Shown: piece after piece, positions 6,668 to 14,673 of the stretch
Layout: each line of letters opens with the position of its first letter
How positions within the stretch are numbered: the stretch's first letter is position 1
NCBI GenBank assembly: GCA_002083565.1
Contig: MSXM01000087.1
Span: forward strand, 1 to 23,457
Length of the DNA stretch: 23,457 bases
Source: Nitrospira sp. ST-bin4
GTDB lineage: Bacteria > Nitrospirota > Nitrospiria > Nitrospirales > Nitrospiraceae
Reading direction: 5' to 3'
The notes under the pieces: model-generated
What the model was told of the DNA's origin: nothing
Databases searched by the model: none
What the model saw: only the letters and a program-made list of their open reading frames with translations
Made by a program: the position numbers and the translations under genes

Positions 6668-7116
6668 CCGCGCTCCTTCAGTTTCGTGTCCAGGCGGTTC
6701 AGTAGGTCGCGCATGACGTTTGCCGAGGGGTCGGTCGGGGCCCATCCAAAGAGCCGGGACCCGCCTCGGAACACCCAGCTCTGTCGCTCTTCGATGAAGC
6801 TGATCTGGGTGCCGCCATCATTGAGACGCTTGACCCGGAGGGTTACGCGGGAGCGATCTTTGCTCTCGGCAATCTCTCTTCCAAAAAGGCCGTACGTTCG
6901 TCCGGGTATTGGTATTTCAAGCCAATCGGTCACGATGAGGCCGGCATCCTTGTCCTGTGTGCCAACCGAACGGTCTTTGACCGTGTCGAGGGCTGACTCC
7001 CATGCACGCTCGTAGTCGCATACGGCGGCAAATTCATGCATCCCTCCCAAGAAAGCACAGCCTGGGAGCCAAGCAGTCATGATCGTAATCAAGAGCATTC
7101 GTCCAAACTGGTGCAT
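6646..7116 (-). CDS. Lipoprotein of unknown function
   Basis: The 156-residue product begins with a lipoprotein signal (MHQFGRMLLITIMTAWLPGC, lipidated Cys20). The mature part contains a region (about 30-130) of alternating strands, with ALDTVKD and GLIVTDWLEI segments, that faintly recalls BamC-like or related outer-membrane lipoprotein folds; this is only a visual similarity. The ATG at 7116 follows CGAGG at a good distance; a longer frame from 7152 would put a charged stretch before the signal. It lies 63 bases after the porin gene and overlaps the FMN-binding protein gene, so it belongs to the same operon and may help hold the module at the outer membrane. Confidence 0.7.
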   Translation of the reverse strand: MHQFGRMLLITIMTAWLPGCAFLGGMHEFAAVCDYERAWESALDTVKDRSVGTQDKDAGLIVTDWLEIPIPGRTYGLFGREIAESKDRSRVTLRVKRLNDGGTQISFIEERQSWVFRGGSRLFGWAPTDPSANVMRDLLNRLDTKLKERGCSLASR

Positions 7117-7179
7117 GCAAAATCCTCGGTCTCTGAAGCTGCGCTCCGCCATTTCTGGCAGAGCGCAGCCGATACAGGT

Positions 7180-8616
7180 TTAAAAGTATGTGGCCATTTG
7201 GAACAGGAATCCGTCTCCATCCATCGGAGCACTTCCGTTGGTGCTGAAGTCTCCAACAGGAACGAGGCCCCTGGCATTGTCGTTTTGGGTGTTGTACTGC
7301 CAGTTGACTTTGAACACAGTGTCCTCAATCGGGCGAAAATTGAGGCCCACGGTGAGACGATCCAACTCCCGCTGATTTCCCAGGGTGTTGGCCAATGTGC
7401 GATTATCCGTATCGGTGTCGACCTGTTCCCACCGCAGTGTAAAGGTGAAGGTGGAGGCTTCTGAGAAGTGGCTGGGGGCCAGTCTCCTCAGTAGTTCCGG
7501 CATGAAGTGATAGTTGCCCTGAACATAGTACCCGAACATGCCGGCTGGTCCGATAAGTCTGTTCGCCACGGTTGTGGCGTTGTTGTTACTGATTCTGGAC
7601 AAGGCCGCTTCTCCGATAAGTTCAAAGGGACCCCGCTGGAGCGTCCAGTCCAAGGCATAGATGCTGAGCCATCCGGACCCCAATACTCCTCCCGCCGGCT
7701 TGTACTGTCCATGATAGGCAGATCCAGCGACTTCAATTCCCAGCATTGGGCTGATTGCCACTCGCCCGACGACTGCTTTGTTGTCATCGCGGTCTCGGGA
7801 TACGCTTCCACGGGCGCTACGAACACCTAAATCGGTAATGCCGCCGGCTGTCTGGCTCATGCCGTTGACAGCATAGACTTCGTAATCCACCTTCGAGAGA
7901 GTTGTCGGGTAGAAGGTCCCGTAGATTCCCGCCCCCGCTTCGAACCAGGTGCTGGGGATGATAATTCGGGAGACCATCGGCCGATCGACCAGATCGTTCA
8001 AGGGTGAGTCGTGCAGCAAGTTGAACTTGCCGACCGGCATCAACAAGATACCGCCACGGAGGTTGATTGTCTCATTGACCAGATAGTCCATCTGGGCGAA
8101 CTCAACCTGAATGGTTCCATCTCCCTGCGGAGAATTTGTCCCTCCCCGTTCGATCTCAATTTCTGCCGCGAATTTCACACGATCGGTAATATCTCCGTAG
8201 ATAAAGGGTACCAGTCGCTGCTGACCGAAGCTGTTGCGGCTTGGATTGTCCAGATTCTGCCGGGAGAGGATGTTGTACATGACGTCGGCATAGCCTCCGA
8301 TCGTCGCCTTCGGCATGCTGAGAAACGGCTTGGCATAGATCAGTTTGCCGGACCCGGTTGATCCGAATCCGAGAGGAACCTTCTCTTCTCCCTTTCGCTC
8401 AACTCTGATGTCGGTCATCGGACCGGCCGGTATTGGGTATTCGGTCGCCGGAGGCGATGACCGTTCCGGGTGGACTTCACGGGATTCATGCTCCTGCGCT
8501 TTTCTCAGTGCTTCTTCGAGTTTTTTAACTCGTTCCTCAAGGCTCTCCTCTGCGAAGACCGGTGCAACCGACAGCGCAATGATCGAAAGAGCCCCGAGGA
8601 GTGACCGCATCATCAT
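7180..8616 (-). CDS. Outer-membrane porin-like beta-barrel protein
   Basis: The 478-residue product has a signal peptide (MMMRSLLGALSIIALSVAPV, cleaved after VFA near residue 22). A charged coiled coil follows at about 24-50 (LEERVKKLEEALRKAQEHES), as in OprP/DcaP-type porins that trimerise. A long region of amphipathic beta strands ends in a terminal Phe (ATYF), the usual signal for outer-membrane insertion by the Bam complex. The ATG at 8616 has a good GGGAGG site six bases upstream; the frame stays open further but the extension lacks signal character. Motif copy 3 lies about 40-60 bases upstream. It heads a tight row with the lipoprotein, FMN-binding and four-helix genes. Its substrate is unknown; it could be a general porin or the outer-membrane pore of the module. 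Confidence 0.82.
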   Translation of the reverse strand: MMMRSLLGALSIIALSVAPVFAEESLEERVKKLEEALRKAQEHESREVHPERSSPPATEYPIPAGPMTDIRVERKGEEKVPLGFGSTGSGKLIYAKPFLSMPKATIGGYADVMYNILSRQNLDNPSRNSFGQQRLVPFIYGDITDRVKFAAEIEIERGGTNSPQGDGTIQVEFAQMDYLVNETINLRGGILLMPVGKFNLLHDSPLNDLVDRPMVSRIIIPSTWFEAGAGIYGTFYPTTLSKVDYEVYAVNGMSQTAGGITDLGVRSARGSVSRDRDDNKAVVGRVAISPMLGIEVAGSAYHGQYKPAGGVLGSGWLSIYALDWTLQRGPFELIGEAALSRISNNNATTVANRLIGPAGMFGYYVQGNYHFMPELLRRLAPSHFSEASTFTFTLRWEQVDTDTDNRTLANTLGNQRELDRLTVGLNFRPIEDTVFKVNWQYNTQNDNARGLVPVGDFSTNGSAPMDGDGFLFQMATYF

Positions 8617-8655
8617 CGGTATCCTCCCAGGTAAAGTAAGATGGTGGTCTGACTC

Positions 8656-8676
8656 GGGACTCAATGGTCTCTGGCC
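8656..8676 (-). repeat. Motif copy 3 (weaker): GGCCAGA box and mini-hairpin
   Basis: On the minus strand GGCCAGA (8676-8670) is followed by GAC-CATTGA-GTC. The box is identical to copies 1 and 2, but the terminator-like hairpin is absent. Instead a CCCGAG segment lies within reach of the GGGAGG ribosome binding site of the porin gene, which it might sequester. Confidence 0.3.
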
Positions 8677-8750
8677 TGTGGTTTGTAATTGGAGATGCTG
8701 AACAAACGAACGGAATCTGATCTGTGGCAGTCCTCCTTTCATTGAACGGT

Positions 8751-8930
8751 TCATGATGTGACGCTGCTCCATCCTTGAATCGAGGAGAAGGGGATCATGA
8801 CGATGCGTTTGCAGCGTTTGCACTTGAGCTCCAGCCCTCCACCCACGACTTTGGCGATCAATTGACCGCACTCGCAGCGGGTTTCATTGTCTTGACCGCA
8901 TTCTGAAACGGGGGCTTTTGTCGTTACCAT
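8751..8930 (-). CDS. Small Com-like zinc-ribbon protein
   Basis: The product is 59 residues if it starts at the ATG at 8930; a TTG at 8945 would add five residues. Cys pairs CEC and CKRC flank the pattern GQLIAKVVGGGLELKCKRCK, which matches the small zinc-ribbon Com family, named after the phage Mu Com translational activator and common as short orphans in bacterial genomes. No ribosome binding site is obvious, so translation could be weak or leaderless. It lies between a candidate operator (8954-8982) and the porin gene and may be the first gene of that operon. No phage genes accompany it. A nucleic-acid-binding role is inferred from the family only. Confidence 0.55.
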   Translation of the reverse strand: MVTTKAPVSECGQDNETRCECGQLIAKVVGGGLELKCKRCKRIVMIPFSSIQGWSSVTS

Positions 8931-8953
8931 AAAGCGCAATCGCAATAAAATGA

Positions 8954-8982
8954 AATTGAGAACGATTACTAATATCTCAATT
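8954..8982. promoter_or_regulatory. Candidate operator (Fur-like) between the divergent units
   Basis: AATTGAGA and TCTCAATT form a perfect 8-bp inverted repeat separated by 13 bases. The inner part (TGAGAACGATTACTA) matches the 7-1-7 Fur consensus at about 10 of 14 positions by eye. Its left flank, TGAAATTGA, is shared with the candidate Fur box in front of fbpA. It sits between the minus-strand flavin operon and apbE and could control either or both. Confidence 0.42.
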
Positions 8983-9076
8983 GTCGCATTCTTGTCAAGA
9001 GGGCATCCATTTCCCTAGTCAGGACGTATGATTGAAGTCGGAGATTGTCGCAGGTGCAATCCTCTGTGCCGTTCCT

Positions 9077-9082
9077 TATAAT
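9077..9082 (+). promoter_or_regulatory. Possible -10 element for apbE
   Basis: A perfect TATAAT occurs 11 bases before the apbE ATG, but no good -35 hexamer stands at the right distance. If it is used, the transcript would start only a few bases before the ATG, implying a very short leader or a downstream start. Confidence 0.3.
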
Positions 9083-9093
9083 TTTGCTTTGTC

Positions 9094-10155
9094 ATGAGTG
9101 GATGGAATCGCCGCAAAAGCGTTTGGACATCAGTGATTGTGGGGCGCAAGGCTCTTCAATGGAGCGCTCTTGTTCCTCTTCTCCTAATGATCGTCGGCTG
9201 TGCCGGGATTATGTCTCCTTCTCAGAAGGTGGCAGTCAAGAGAGCCCAAATGCATATGGGGACCCTGGTGGCGATTACAGCCGTGGCGCCTGATCTGGAA
9301 GCAGGGCACAAGGCCATCCAGGCAGGATTCAATGAGATCAAGCGACTGGAACGGTTGTTGAGTACTTGGATTCCTGAGAGTGAGCTTTCGCAGGTGAACA
9401 CCGAAGCCGGCCATCGTCCGGTGGCCGTGAGTTGGGAGACCCTGGATCTGGTGGCTCGATCGATGGAGATGGCGAGACTGACAGAGGGAGGATTCAATAT
9501 TGCGGTGGCTCCTGCAGTTGAAGCGTGGAGTGTAACCGAACGGCAACATATTCCGAGCGATGAAGAGCTGCAACGGTTGAAGGTGCTCGTTGATGGGGCC
9601 GCTATTCAGGTCGATAGGGCGTTGCGGACCATTTTTCTTCCACACAAGGGGATGAAAATCGATGTGGGTGGGATCGGAAAGGGGTACGCAGCCGATCGGG
9701 CCGCAGAAGAGATGAAAAAGGCCGGTGCGCAGGGAGGGGTAGTCGCGCTGTCGGGAGATATCAAAGCATTCGGGTCGCTTCCCGATGCCGCCGGCTTTCC
9801 AGTGGGCATTAAGCATCCACGGAAAGAAGGTGTTGTCATTGCCGTCATTGATTTACAGGATGAAGCCATTTCAACAGCGGGGGATTATGAACGGTTTTTT
9901 GAACGAGATGGAGTCCGCTATCATCATATTCTTGACCCGCAGACCTTGCGGCCTGCGCGTGCTTGTCAGAGTGTGACTGTGATCGGAAAAGAAGGAGTGC
10001 TTGTGGATGGCCTCGATACCGGGATCTTTGTCTTGGGACCTGAGCGAGGGATGGCATTGGTCGAACAGCTCGCAGGCGTTGAAGCGGTCATCATCGACAA
10101 TCAGGGGAAAATGACTCTCTCGTCAGGGCTGCGGTCCCGATTGCGCAATCCATGA
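9094..10155 (+). CDS. apbE: FAD:protein FMN transferase (ApbE), lipoprotein
   Basis: ApbE splits FAD and attaches FMN covalently to a threonine of exported FMN-binding domains, using magnesium. The 353-residue product has a lipobox with Cys36 (IVGC), placing it on the periplasmic face. Family motifs appear in order: the GTLV region near 56-59, VGGIGKGYAADRA at 191-203, ALSGDIKAFG at 218-227, STAGDYERFF at 260-269, HHILDP at 277-282, and the metal-binding DGLDT at 305-309, where Asp305 and Thr309 match the usual D-x-x-x-T. It therefore looks complete and active. The obvious substrate is the FMN-binding protein encoded divergently at 5978-6667. The N-terminus is slightly long for a lipoprotein signal and lacks a ribosome binding site, so the exact start is uncertain. 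Confidence 0.92.
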   Translation: MSGWNRRKSVWTSVIVGRKALQWSALVPLLLMIVGCAGIMSPSQKVAVKRAQMHMGTLVAITAVAPDLEAGHKAIQAGFNEIKRLERLLSTWIPESELSQVNTEAGHRPVAVSWETLDLVARSMEMARLTEGGFNIAVAPAVEAWSVTERQHIPSDEELQRLKVLVDGAAIQVDRALRTIFLPHKGMKIDVGGIGKGYAADRAAEEMKKAGAQGGVVALSGDIKAFGSLPDAAGFPVGIKHPRKEGVVIAVIDLQDEAISTAGDYERFFERDGVRYHHILDPQTLRPARACQSVTVIGKEGVLVDGLDTGIFVLGPERGMALVEQLAGVEAVIIDNQGKMTLSSGLRSRLRNP

Positions 10156-10177
10156 ACCGGCGCGCGCTTCAGGGCGG

Positions 10178-11029
10178 CTACCGGGCCGTTTTCAGGTCGT
10201 AGATGATCGAGAACTTCACCGGCATATGAGGCCGTTCCAGCGGGCGTGATAGGGTGATGGGCGGGCCTTTTCTGACGTCTTCCACAGCGACTTGGTCGAG
10301 CATCGCGTTACCGGAACTTTGGGCTATACGCACGTCGCTCAATCCTCCATCCTCATGCAGCACTGCCGTCAACGTAACTTTTCCCTGAATCCCCTCGGTT
10401 CGTAATATCACCGGATAACGTTTGTCGAGATCCTCGATCCATTTGGCCATGAGTTCCGAGAGCCATCCGTAATCAGGCTTGATGGGCTTGAACTGTTCGG
10501 CGCGAGAGTTGGTCGCCACTTGTGGTCCAGGGGACGGATTAGTCTGTTGATAGGCCGACAATTCTGTAGTTGCGGGTGGTGACTCATGCTGAGCAGGAAG
10601 GTTTGGCTGAGCGGCTGGTGTGGTCGCAGGCTGAGGCAAGGGAACGGCATACGAGGATGTGGTGGACGCAGGTTGTGTTGGTTCAATCAGCGGAAGCGGC
10701 GTGGTAGCCGTCTCGCCCGGCTCCGGCTCTGACAGCACTGGTTGCGCAGGAGCGAGGTCTGTCGTCGTCGATCGCGTGGGTATTGGCGGTGTAGGAGACG
10801 GCACACGCTGTGCCATGGCTGTTCCGCGCGGCGATGGTGTGGCCATTGGTGAGGCGGCGGCGGTCATAGCCACATCCCATGTGAACGGTTCTGCCTGGGG
10901 TGCCAGGCGCAAGTTGTGCAGGAAAAAGACGGCGCCGATGGCCATACCGCCGTGCAGCAGACAGGATACGATCCAGCCCGCAGTTTCAGGGTTTGTTCGA
11001 TCGATCGGATGCCGGCGGGTATCGATCAT
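10178..11029 (-). CDS. tonB: TonB energy-transducing protein
   Basis: TonB links the ExbB-ExbD proton motor in the inner membrane to TonB-dependent receptors in the outer membrane. The 283-residue product has one N-terminal membrane helix (about 17-40) with the SCLLHGG element, whose Ser and His correspond to the functional TonB motif. A long Pro/Thr/Ser-rich periplasmic spacer (about 60-175) leads to the C-terminal TonB domain, with KVTLTAVLHEDGGLSDVRIA near 214-235. The ATG overlaps the exbD stop (ATGA), so it is the last gene of exbB-exbD-tonB. It converges with apbE, with only 22 bases between them and no clear terminator. No TonB-dependent receptor is present in the window. Confidence 0.9.
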   Translation of the reverse strand: MIDTRRHPIDRTNPETAGWIVSCLLHGGMAIGAVFFLHNLRLAPQAEPFTWDVAMTAAASPMATPSPRGTAMAQRVPSPTPPIPTRSTTTDLAPAQPVLSEPEPGETATTPLPLIEPTQPASTTSSYAVPLPQPATTPAAQPNLPAQHESPPATTELSAYQQTNPSPGPQVATNSRAEQFKPIKPDYGWLSELMAKWIEDLDKRYPVILRTEGIQGKVTLTAVLHEDGGLSDVRIAQSSGNAMLDQVAVEDVRKGPPITLSRPLERPHMPVKFSIIYDLKTAR

Positions 11030-11403
11030 GGCAGACGGATCACCTCAAGACTGACTTGATGAAATCCAAGGCCTCGGATTTCATCGACCAAGGCGACGAA
11101 CTTCTCCAGCAATGTGACTTTGTCAGCGCGGACGAGCACAGCCGATTCACGAGACTCAGCCAGCAGTGTAGAGGGGAGTTCCCCGTCGGCGACGGGTTTG
11201 TCATTTACGAACAGGCCGCCCTCCGATGTCAGCGTAATGATGATGGGAACGTCTTTCCGGTCGCTGACGGCCTTGGCCTTAGCCAAATTCACGGGGATTT
11301 GCCCTGTACTGATGAACGTGGCCGTCGTCAGCACGATGACGAGCAAGACCAGCATCACGTCCACGAGCGGAATGACATTGATCTGATCAATCTCCTGTTT
11401 CAT
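11026..11403 (-). CDS. exbD: Biopolymer transport protein ExbD
   Basis: This is the 125-residue stator partner of ExbB. The N-terminal helix contains the essential membrane aspartate in INVIPLVDVMLVLLVI (Asp15), and the periplasmic domain has the normal ExbD/TolR pattern, including VSDRKDVPIIITL and the LVRADK segment. The start overlaps the exbB stop by 17 bases and the stop overlaps the tonB start by four, showing tight coupling. TolR is the alternative, but the adjoining tonB and iron genes favour ExbD. Confidence 0.9.
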   Translation of the reverse strand: MKQEIDQINVIPLVDVMLVLLVIVLTTATFISTGQIPVNLAKAKAVSDRKDVPIIITLTSEGGLFVNDKPVADGELPSTLLAESRESAVLVRADKVTLLEKFVALVDEIRGLGFHQVSLEVIRLP

Positions 11404-11818
11404 GCTGTGCCTTGTACTGAGTCAAAAGTTCGGCAACCCGACGCCGAAGCACGTTGTTCATGACGACGCAGGGTATGGCGACCAGCAAGCCAACGGCCGT
11501 GGCCTTCAATGCCAGACTCAAGCCGATCATGATGGTGTTGACCGCCATGGTGCCCGACGTTCCCATCGTGTGAAAGGTTAACATGATACCAAGGACAGTG
11601 CCGAGGAGGCCAATGTAGGGAGCATTAGCGGCGACGGTCCCAATGATCACAAGACGTCTGGTAAGCGTGATTTCCAGGAGTTGTGCATTGGAGTACTGGG
11701 TCAGGTCCACCCGTCGATAGAAGAGCCAGCGCTCGACGGCCACCGCGACCGACCAGAGGCTCAGAACCAGGAGGAGGCCGATCACTCCGTAATCTATCGC
11801 GTGTTTTAGCGCGTCCAT
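11387..11818 (-). CDS. exbB: Biopolymer transport protein ExbB (short form)
   Basis: This is the proton-channel subunit of the TonB motor. The 143-residue product has three membrane helices (about 10-30, 60-85 and 95-120), with the conserved APYIGLLGTVLGIMLTFHTM segment at 66-85 and GLSLALKATAVGLLVAIPCV at 99-118. It is shorter than enterobacterial ExbB (about 240 residues) and fits the compact MotA/TolQ/ExbB forms. The ATG is preceded by AAGGAG. It lies 93 bases downstream of fbpC on the same strand, so readthrough from the fur-fbp transcript is possible, though a separate promoter cannot be excluded. Confidence 0.9.
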   Translation of the reverse strand: MDALKHAIDYGVIGLLLVLSLWSVAVAVERWLFYRRVDLTQYSNAQLLEITLTRRLVIIGTVAANAPYIGLLGTVLGIMLTFHTMGTSGTMAVNTIMIGLSLALKATAVGLLVAIPCVVMNNVLRRRVAELLTQYKAQHETGD

Positions 11819-11911
11819 TGCGACTCCTTACATTCCTATCCTGGAGGTGTGATCCATACTGGCGAGAAAGCCGGAGATCGGTTCATCAATGCCAGATCGC
11901 CGGGAATTCTG

Positions 11912-13066
11912 TCAATCCGTCAGCGCATGGGGATGCTGTGCGCTATCGGGGAATTGGTCGGCGCGAAACAACACGGTATGTGTTGCGGATACACGAAGCT
12001 CAACGGCCGTCCCTTCCTGATAGACACTGGTCGAGCTTTCGCTGCTGTGGACGATTTGGCCGGATCCCAGCCGGACCGTATACAGATTTTCCGAGCCTCG
12101 AAACTGGCGGGCGACGATCCGGGGTCCGGCCGATTTGTTCGGGAGGAGGTGAATATCGTCGGGGCGAATCATCACGACCACTGGGGCTTCCTTTTCAGCG
12201 GCCAGCGTGTTGGGAAATACTCCCAATTCGGTATGGACCATGCCTTCTCTGACATGTCCGGTGATAAAGTCGGCCTGCCCGACGAAGTCGGCCACAAACG
12301 GCGTCGAAGGGAGGTGGTAGATGATTTCTGGCGAATCCATCTGTTCCAGCACACCATGGTTCAGCACGGCAATCCGGTCGGCCATGGCAAAGGCCTCGTC
12401 ATGATCGTGGGTGACTAATATGGTTGTCGTTTTCATCCGGCGCAACAACGTATGGAGCTCTTGGCGCATGCGGCCGGCCATATCGGGGTCGAGGTTGCTG
12501 AACGGTTCATCCAGCAACAGCACGACCGGATTTTGTACTAACGCCCGAGCCAATGCCACGCGCTGCTGCTGCCCGCCTGATAGCTCGTGCGGATAGCGCC
12601 GCTCAAAACCTTCCAAGCCAGTCAGCCGCAACATCTCTTGAACCCGGTTCTCCCGATCAGATCGGGACAGGTGGCCCAGTCCAAAGGCAATGTTGCCGAC
12701 GACGCGCAGGTGAGGAAACAGGGCATATTCTTGGAAGACCATGCCGACATGCCGTTCTTCAGTGGGGATCGTATCCGAGGAAGAAGAGACTCGCCGGCCT
12801 GACAGGAAGATCTCTCCGGACCTCACCGGCTCAAAGCCAGCGATGGCCCGTAGCACAGTGGTTTTGCCGCAACCTGATGGCCCGAGCAGGCAAAGTATTT
12901 CCCCTTCCCGCGCTGAAAATGAAATATCACGAATAGCCGGGCGGTGCGGATCATAGGCGCAAGACACCGAGCGCAGTTCTAAAATAGGAGCTGCCGGTGC
13001 GCTTAGGTCGGCCTGGCTGTCGAGCCCGTTGGTGTCCGCAGGGGTTGGATGTGATTCAGTCGTCAT
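11912..13066 (-). CDS. fbpC: Ferric iron ABC transporter ATP-binding protein
   Basis: This is the cytoplasmic ATPase that drives ferric iron import by FbpAB. The 384-residue product carries all ABC motifs: Walker A GPSGCGKT (about 59-66), the Q loop in VFQEYALFPH, the signature LSGGQQQR, Walker B VLLLDEPFSNLD, and the switch histidine in VTHDHDEA. A C-terminal TOBE-like regulatory domain follows (about 245-370), as in FbpC and PotA-type ATPases. The N-terminus has about 25 extra hydrophilic residues. It begins eight bases after the fbpB stop. The substrate is inferred from FbpA and the presence of fur. Confidence 0.88.
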   Translation of the reverse strand: MTTESHPTPADTNGLDSQADLSAPAAPILELRSVSCAYDPHRPAIRDISFSAREGEILCLLGPSGCGKTTVLRAIAGFEPVRSGEIFLSGRRVSSSSDTIPTEERHVGMVFQEYALFPHLRVVGNIAFGLGHLSRSDRENRVQEMLRLTGLEGFERRYPHELSGGQQQRVALARALVQNPVVLLLDEPFSNLDPDMAGRMRQELHTLLRRMKTTTILVTHDHDEAFAMADRIAVLNHGVLEQMDSPEIIYHLPSTPFVADFVGQADFITGHVREGMVHTELGVFPNTLAAEKEAPVVVMIRPDDIHLLPNKSAGPRIVARQFRGSENLYTVRLGSGQIVHSSESSTSVYQEGTAVELRVSATHTVLFRADQFPDSAQHPHALTD

Positions 13067-13074
13067 CGTTCAAC

Positions 13075-14658
13075 CTAGGCCGCACGCCAATCACGCGATA
13101 ACAGAAGTGCCAACGCCGGCAGACCTACCAGCACGATCAGCAGCGCGGAGGGAGCCGCCAGTTGATAGTACTCTTCGCTCGCCTCCAGCCACACACGGAT
13201 CGCCAGCGTGTCAAAACCTACCGGACGGAGGAGCAGTGTGGCCGGCAACTCTTTCATCGTTTGCAGAAACATCAGGACCCAGGCTGCGATAAAGCCATTG
13301 CGTATGAGCGGCAGCGTCACACGACGCCAGGTTGACTGAACACCGAGCCCCAATGTGCGGGCTGCTTCTTCAAGATTGGGCGTAATCTGCTGAAGCGCCG
13401 GTTCGAGCGATTGAAGCCCGGCGGGGAGAAAATGCAGCACGTAGGCGACGATCAAGACGACCACCGTGCCATAAACGAACGGCACCAGTTTGAGGCACAG
13501 CACTAAGACGGCCAGGGCTGCAACCGGTCCAGGGAGGACATAGCCGGCGTAAGCCGCCTGTAGGCAGCCCAGATTGAGCCAGGTCGGTTTCCGGCTTGCG
13601 AGATAGGCCAGCGGAAGGCCGATCAAGACTCCTGCAGTAGCGGCAAGGGCTGAAAGGAAGGCGCTATTCCAGACAAAGCCGACGAAGCGGGCATCCAAAA
13701 TCGCCAGCGCTTCCGGAGATAGGCTCCATTGCACGAGCAAGTAGAAAGGAACACCGAAGGCTGCACCGAGGATGGCGGAAAGATATGCAGTAAAGGTTGC
13801 CGTCTTGATCCAGTCACATCTGATACGCAGTGGCGCACGGTACCGGCCCGTCGTTTGGTGAAATCGGCTTTTGTGGCGAAACCAACGCTCGGTCAGCAAG
13901 AAGACCAGAGCGAGGACCACCAGCAGGATACTCAGAATGCTGGCGGCGATGTTGTCGGATCGGCCGGTCATTTGCTGAAAGACGGCATAGGTCAGTGTTT
14001 GGTAGCGCAAGAGTGAGACGGCGCCGAAATCAGAAACCACGTAGAGAATCACCAGCGCCGTTCCCGCTACGATTGAAGGGCGAAGCAGCGGCAGAGTCAC
14101 ACGGAGCATCGTACGCACGCGCGAAGCGCCGCAGGTACGGGCCACTTCTTCGAACGACACGTTTAAACTCAAGAGCGCGCTACGGGTGAGGAGATAGACG
14201 AACGGGAAGGTATCGAGTGCCATCACCAGCGTGGCGCCCCAGAAACTCTGCGGCGAGAAGATTCTGGCCTGAGGCCCTGCCAGGGTTTGCCAGAGGTGTT
14301 CGACCGGTCCGTTGAATCCCAACAGATAGTTGTACACGTAGGCCAACACATAGGTCGGCATTGCCAGTGGCAGCACGAGGGCGACTTCCCAGAGCCGGCG
14401 CCCATGAAAATCGAATCGTGTGACTATCCAGGCAGTCGAGACGCCTAACAGGAGGGTCAGAACGGCCACGGTCCCAGCCAGGGCCACGGTGTTGGTCAAC
14501 AGTTCGGGGATGCGTGTGGCCCACAGGCGTTGCCACACCGCGAGATCGGCCGACATGGCCAAGCCAGTGACATAGCCCAGCGGCAGAAGAATGAGTATAG
14601 CGCTGCCCAGCACGGCCAACTGGAGGGGGAATGTCGCATGGAGCCGTAGATTGGTCAC
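13075..14658 (-). CDS. fbpB: Ferric iron ABC transporter permease
   Basis: This is the membrane channel of the ferric iron importer. The 527-residue protein is a tandem fusion of two permease domains, the usual FbpB/SfuB form, with about twelve helices. Each half has a cytoplasmic coupling loop that contacts FbpC: FEEVARTCGASRVRTMLRV near 168-186, and LEEAARTLGLGVQSTWRRV near 430-448. Translation begins with GTG at 14658, 15 bases after the fbpA stop, without a strong ribosome binding site, so it may depend on translation of fbpA. Confidence 0.88.
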   Translation of the reverse strand: MTNLRLHATFPLQLAVLGSAILILLPLGYVTGLAMSADLAVWQRLWATRIPELLTNTVALAGTVAVLTLLLGVSTAWIVTRFDFHGRRLWEVALVLPLAMPTYVLAYVYNYLLGFNGPVEHLWQTLAGPQARIFSPQSFWGATLVMALDTFPFVYLLTRSALLSLNVSFEEVARTCGASRVRTMLRVTLPLLRPSIVAGTALVILYVVSDFGAVSLLRYQTLTYAVFQQMTGRSDNIAASILSILLVVLALVFLLTERWFRHKSRFHQTTGRYRAPLRIRCDWIKTATFTAYLSAILGAAFGVPFYLLVQWSLSPEALAILDARFVGFVWNSAFLSALAATAGVLIGLPLAYLASRKPTWLNLGCLQAAYAGYVLPGPVAALAVLVLCLKLVPFVYGTVVVLIVAYVLHFLPAGLQSLEPALQQITPNLEEAARTLGLGVQSTWRRVTLPLIRNGFIAAWVLMFLQTMKELPATLLLRPVGFDTLAIRVWLEASEEYYQLAAPSALLIVLVGLPALALLLSRDWRAA

Positions 14659-14673
14659 AAGCAGGCTCGCGTG

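Noticed and set aside
8655..8690. Cobalamin riboswitch box upstream of the porin
   Set aside because: AGGCCAGAGACC resembles the B12 box by eye, but the other conserved elements of that riboswitch are absent in the short gap.
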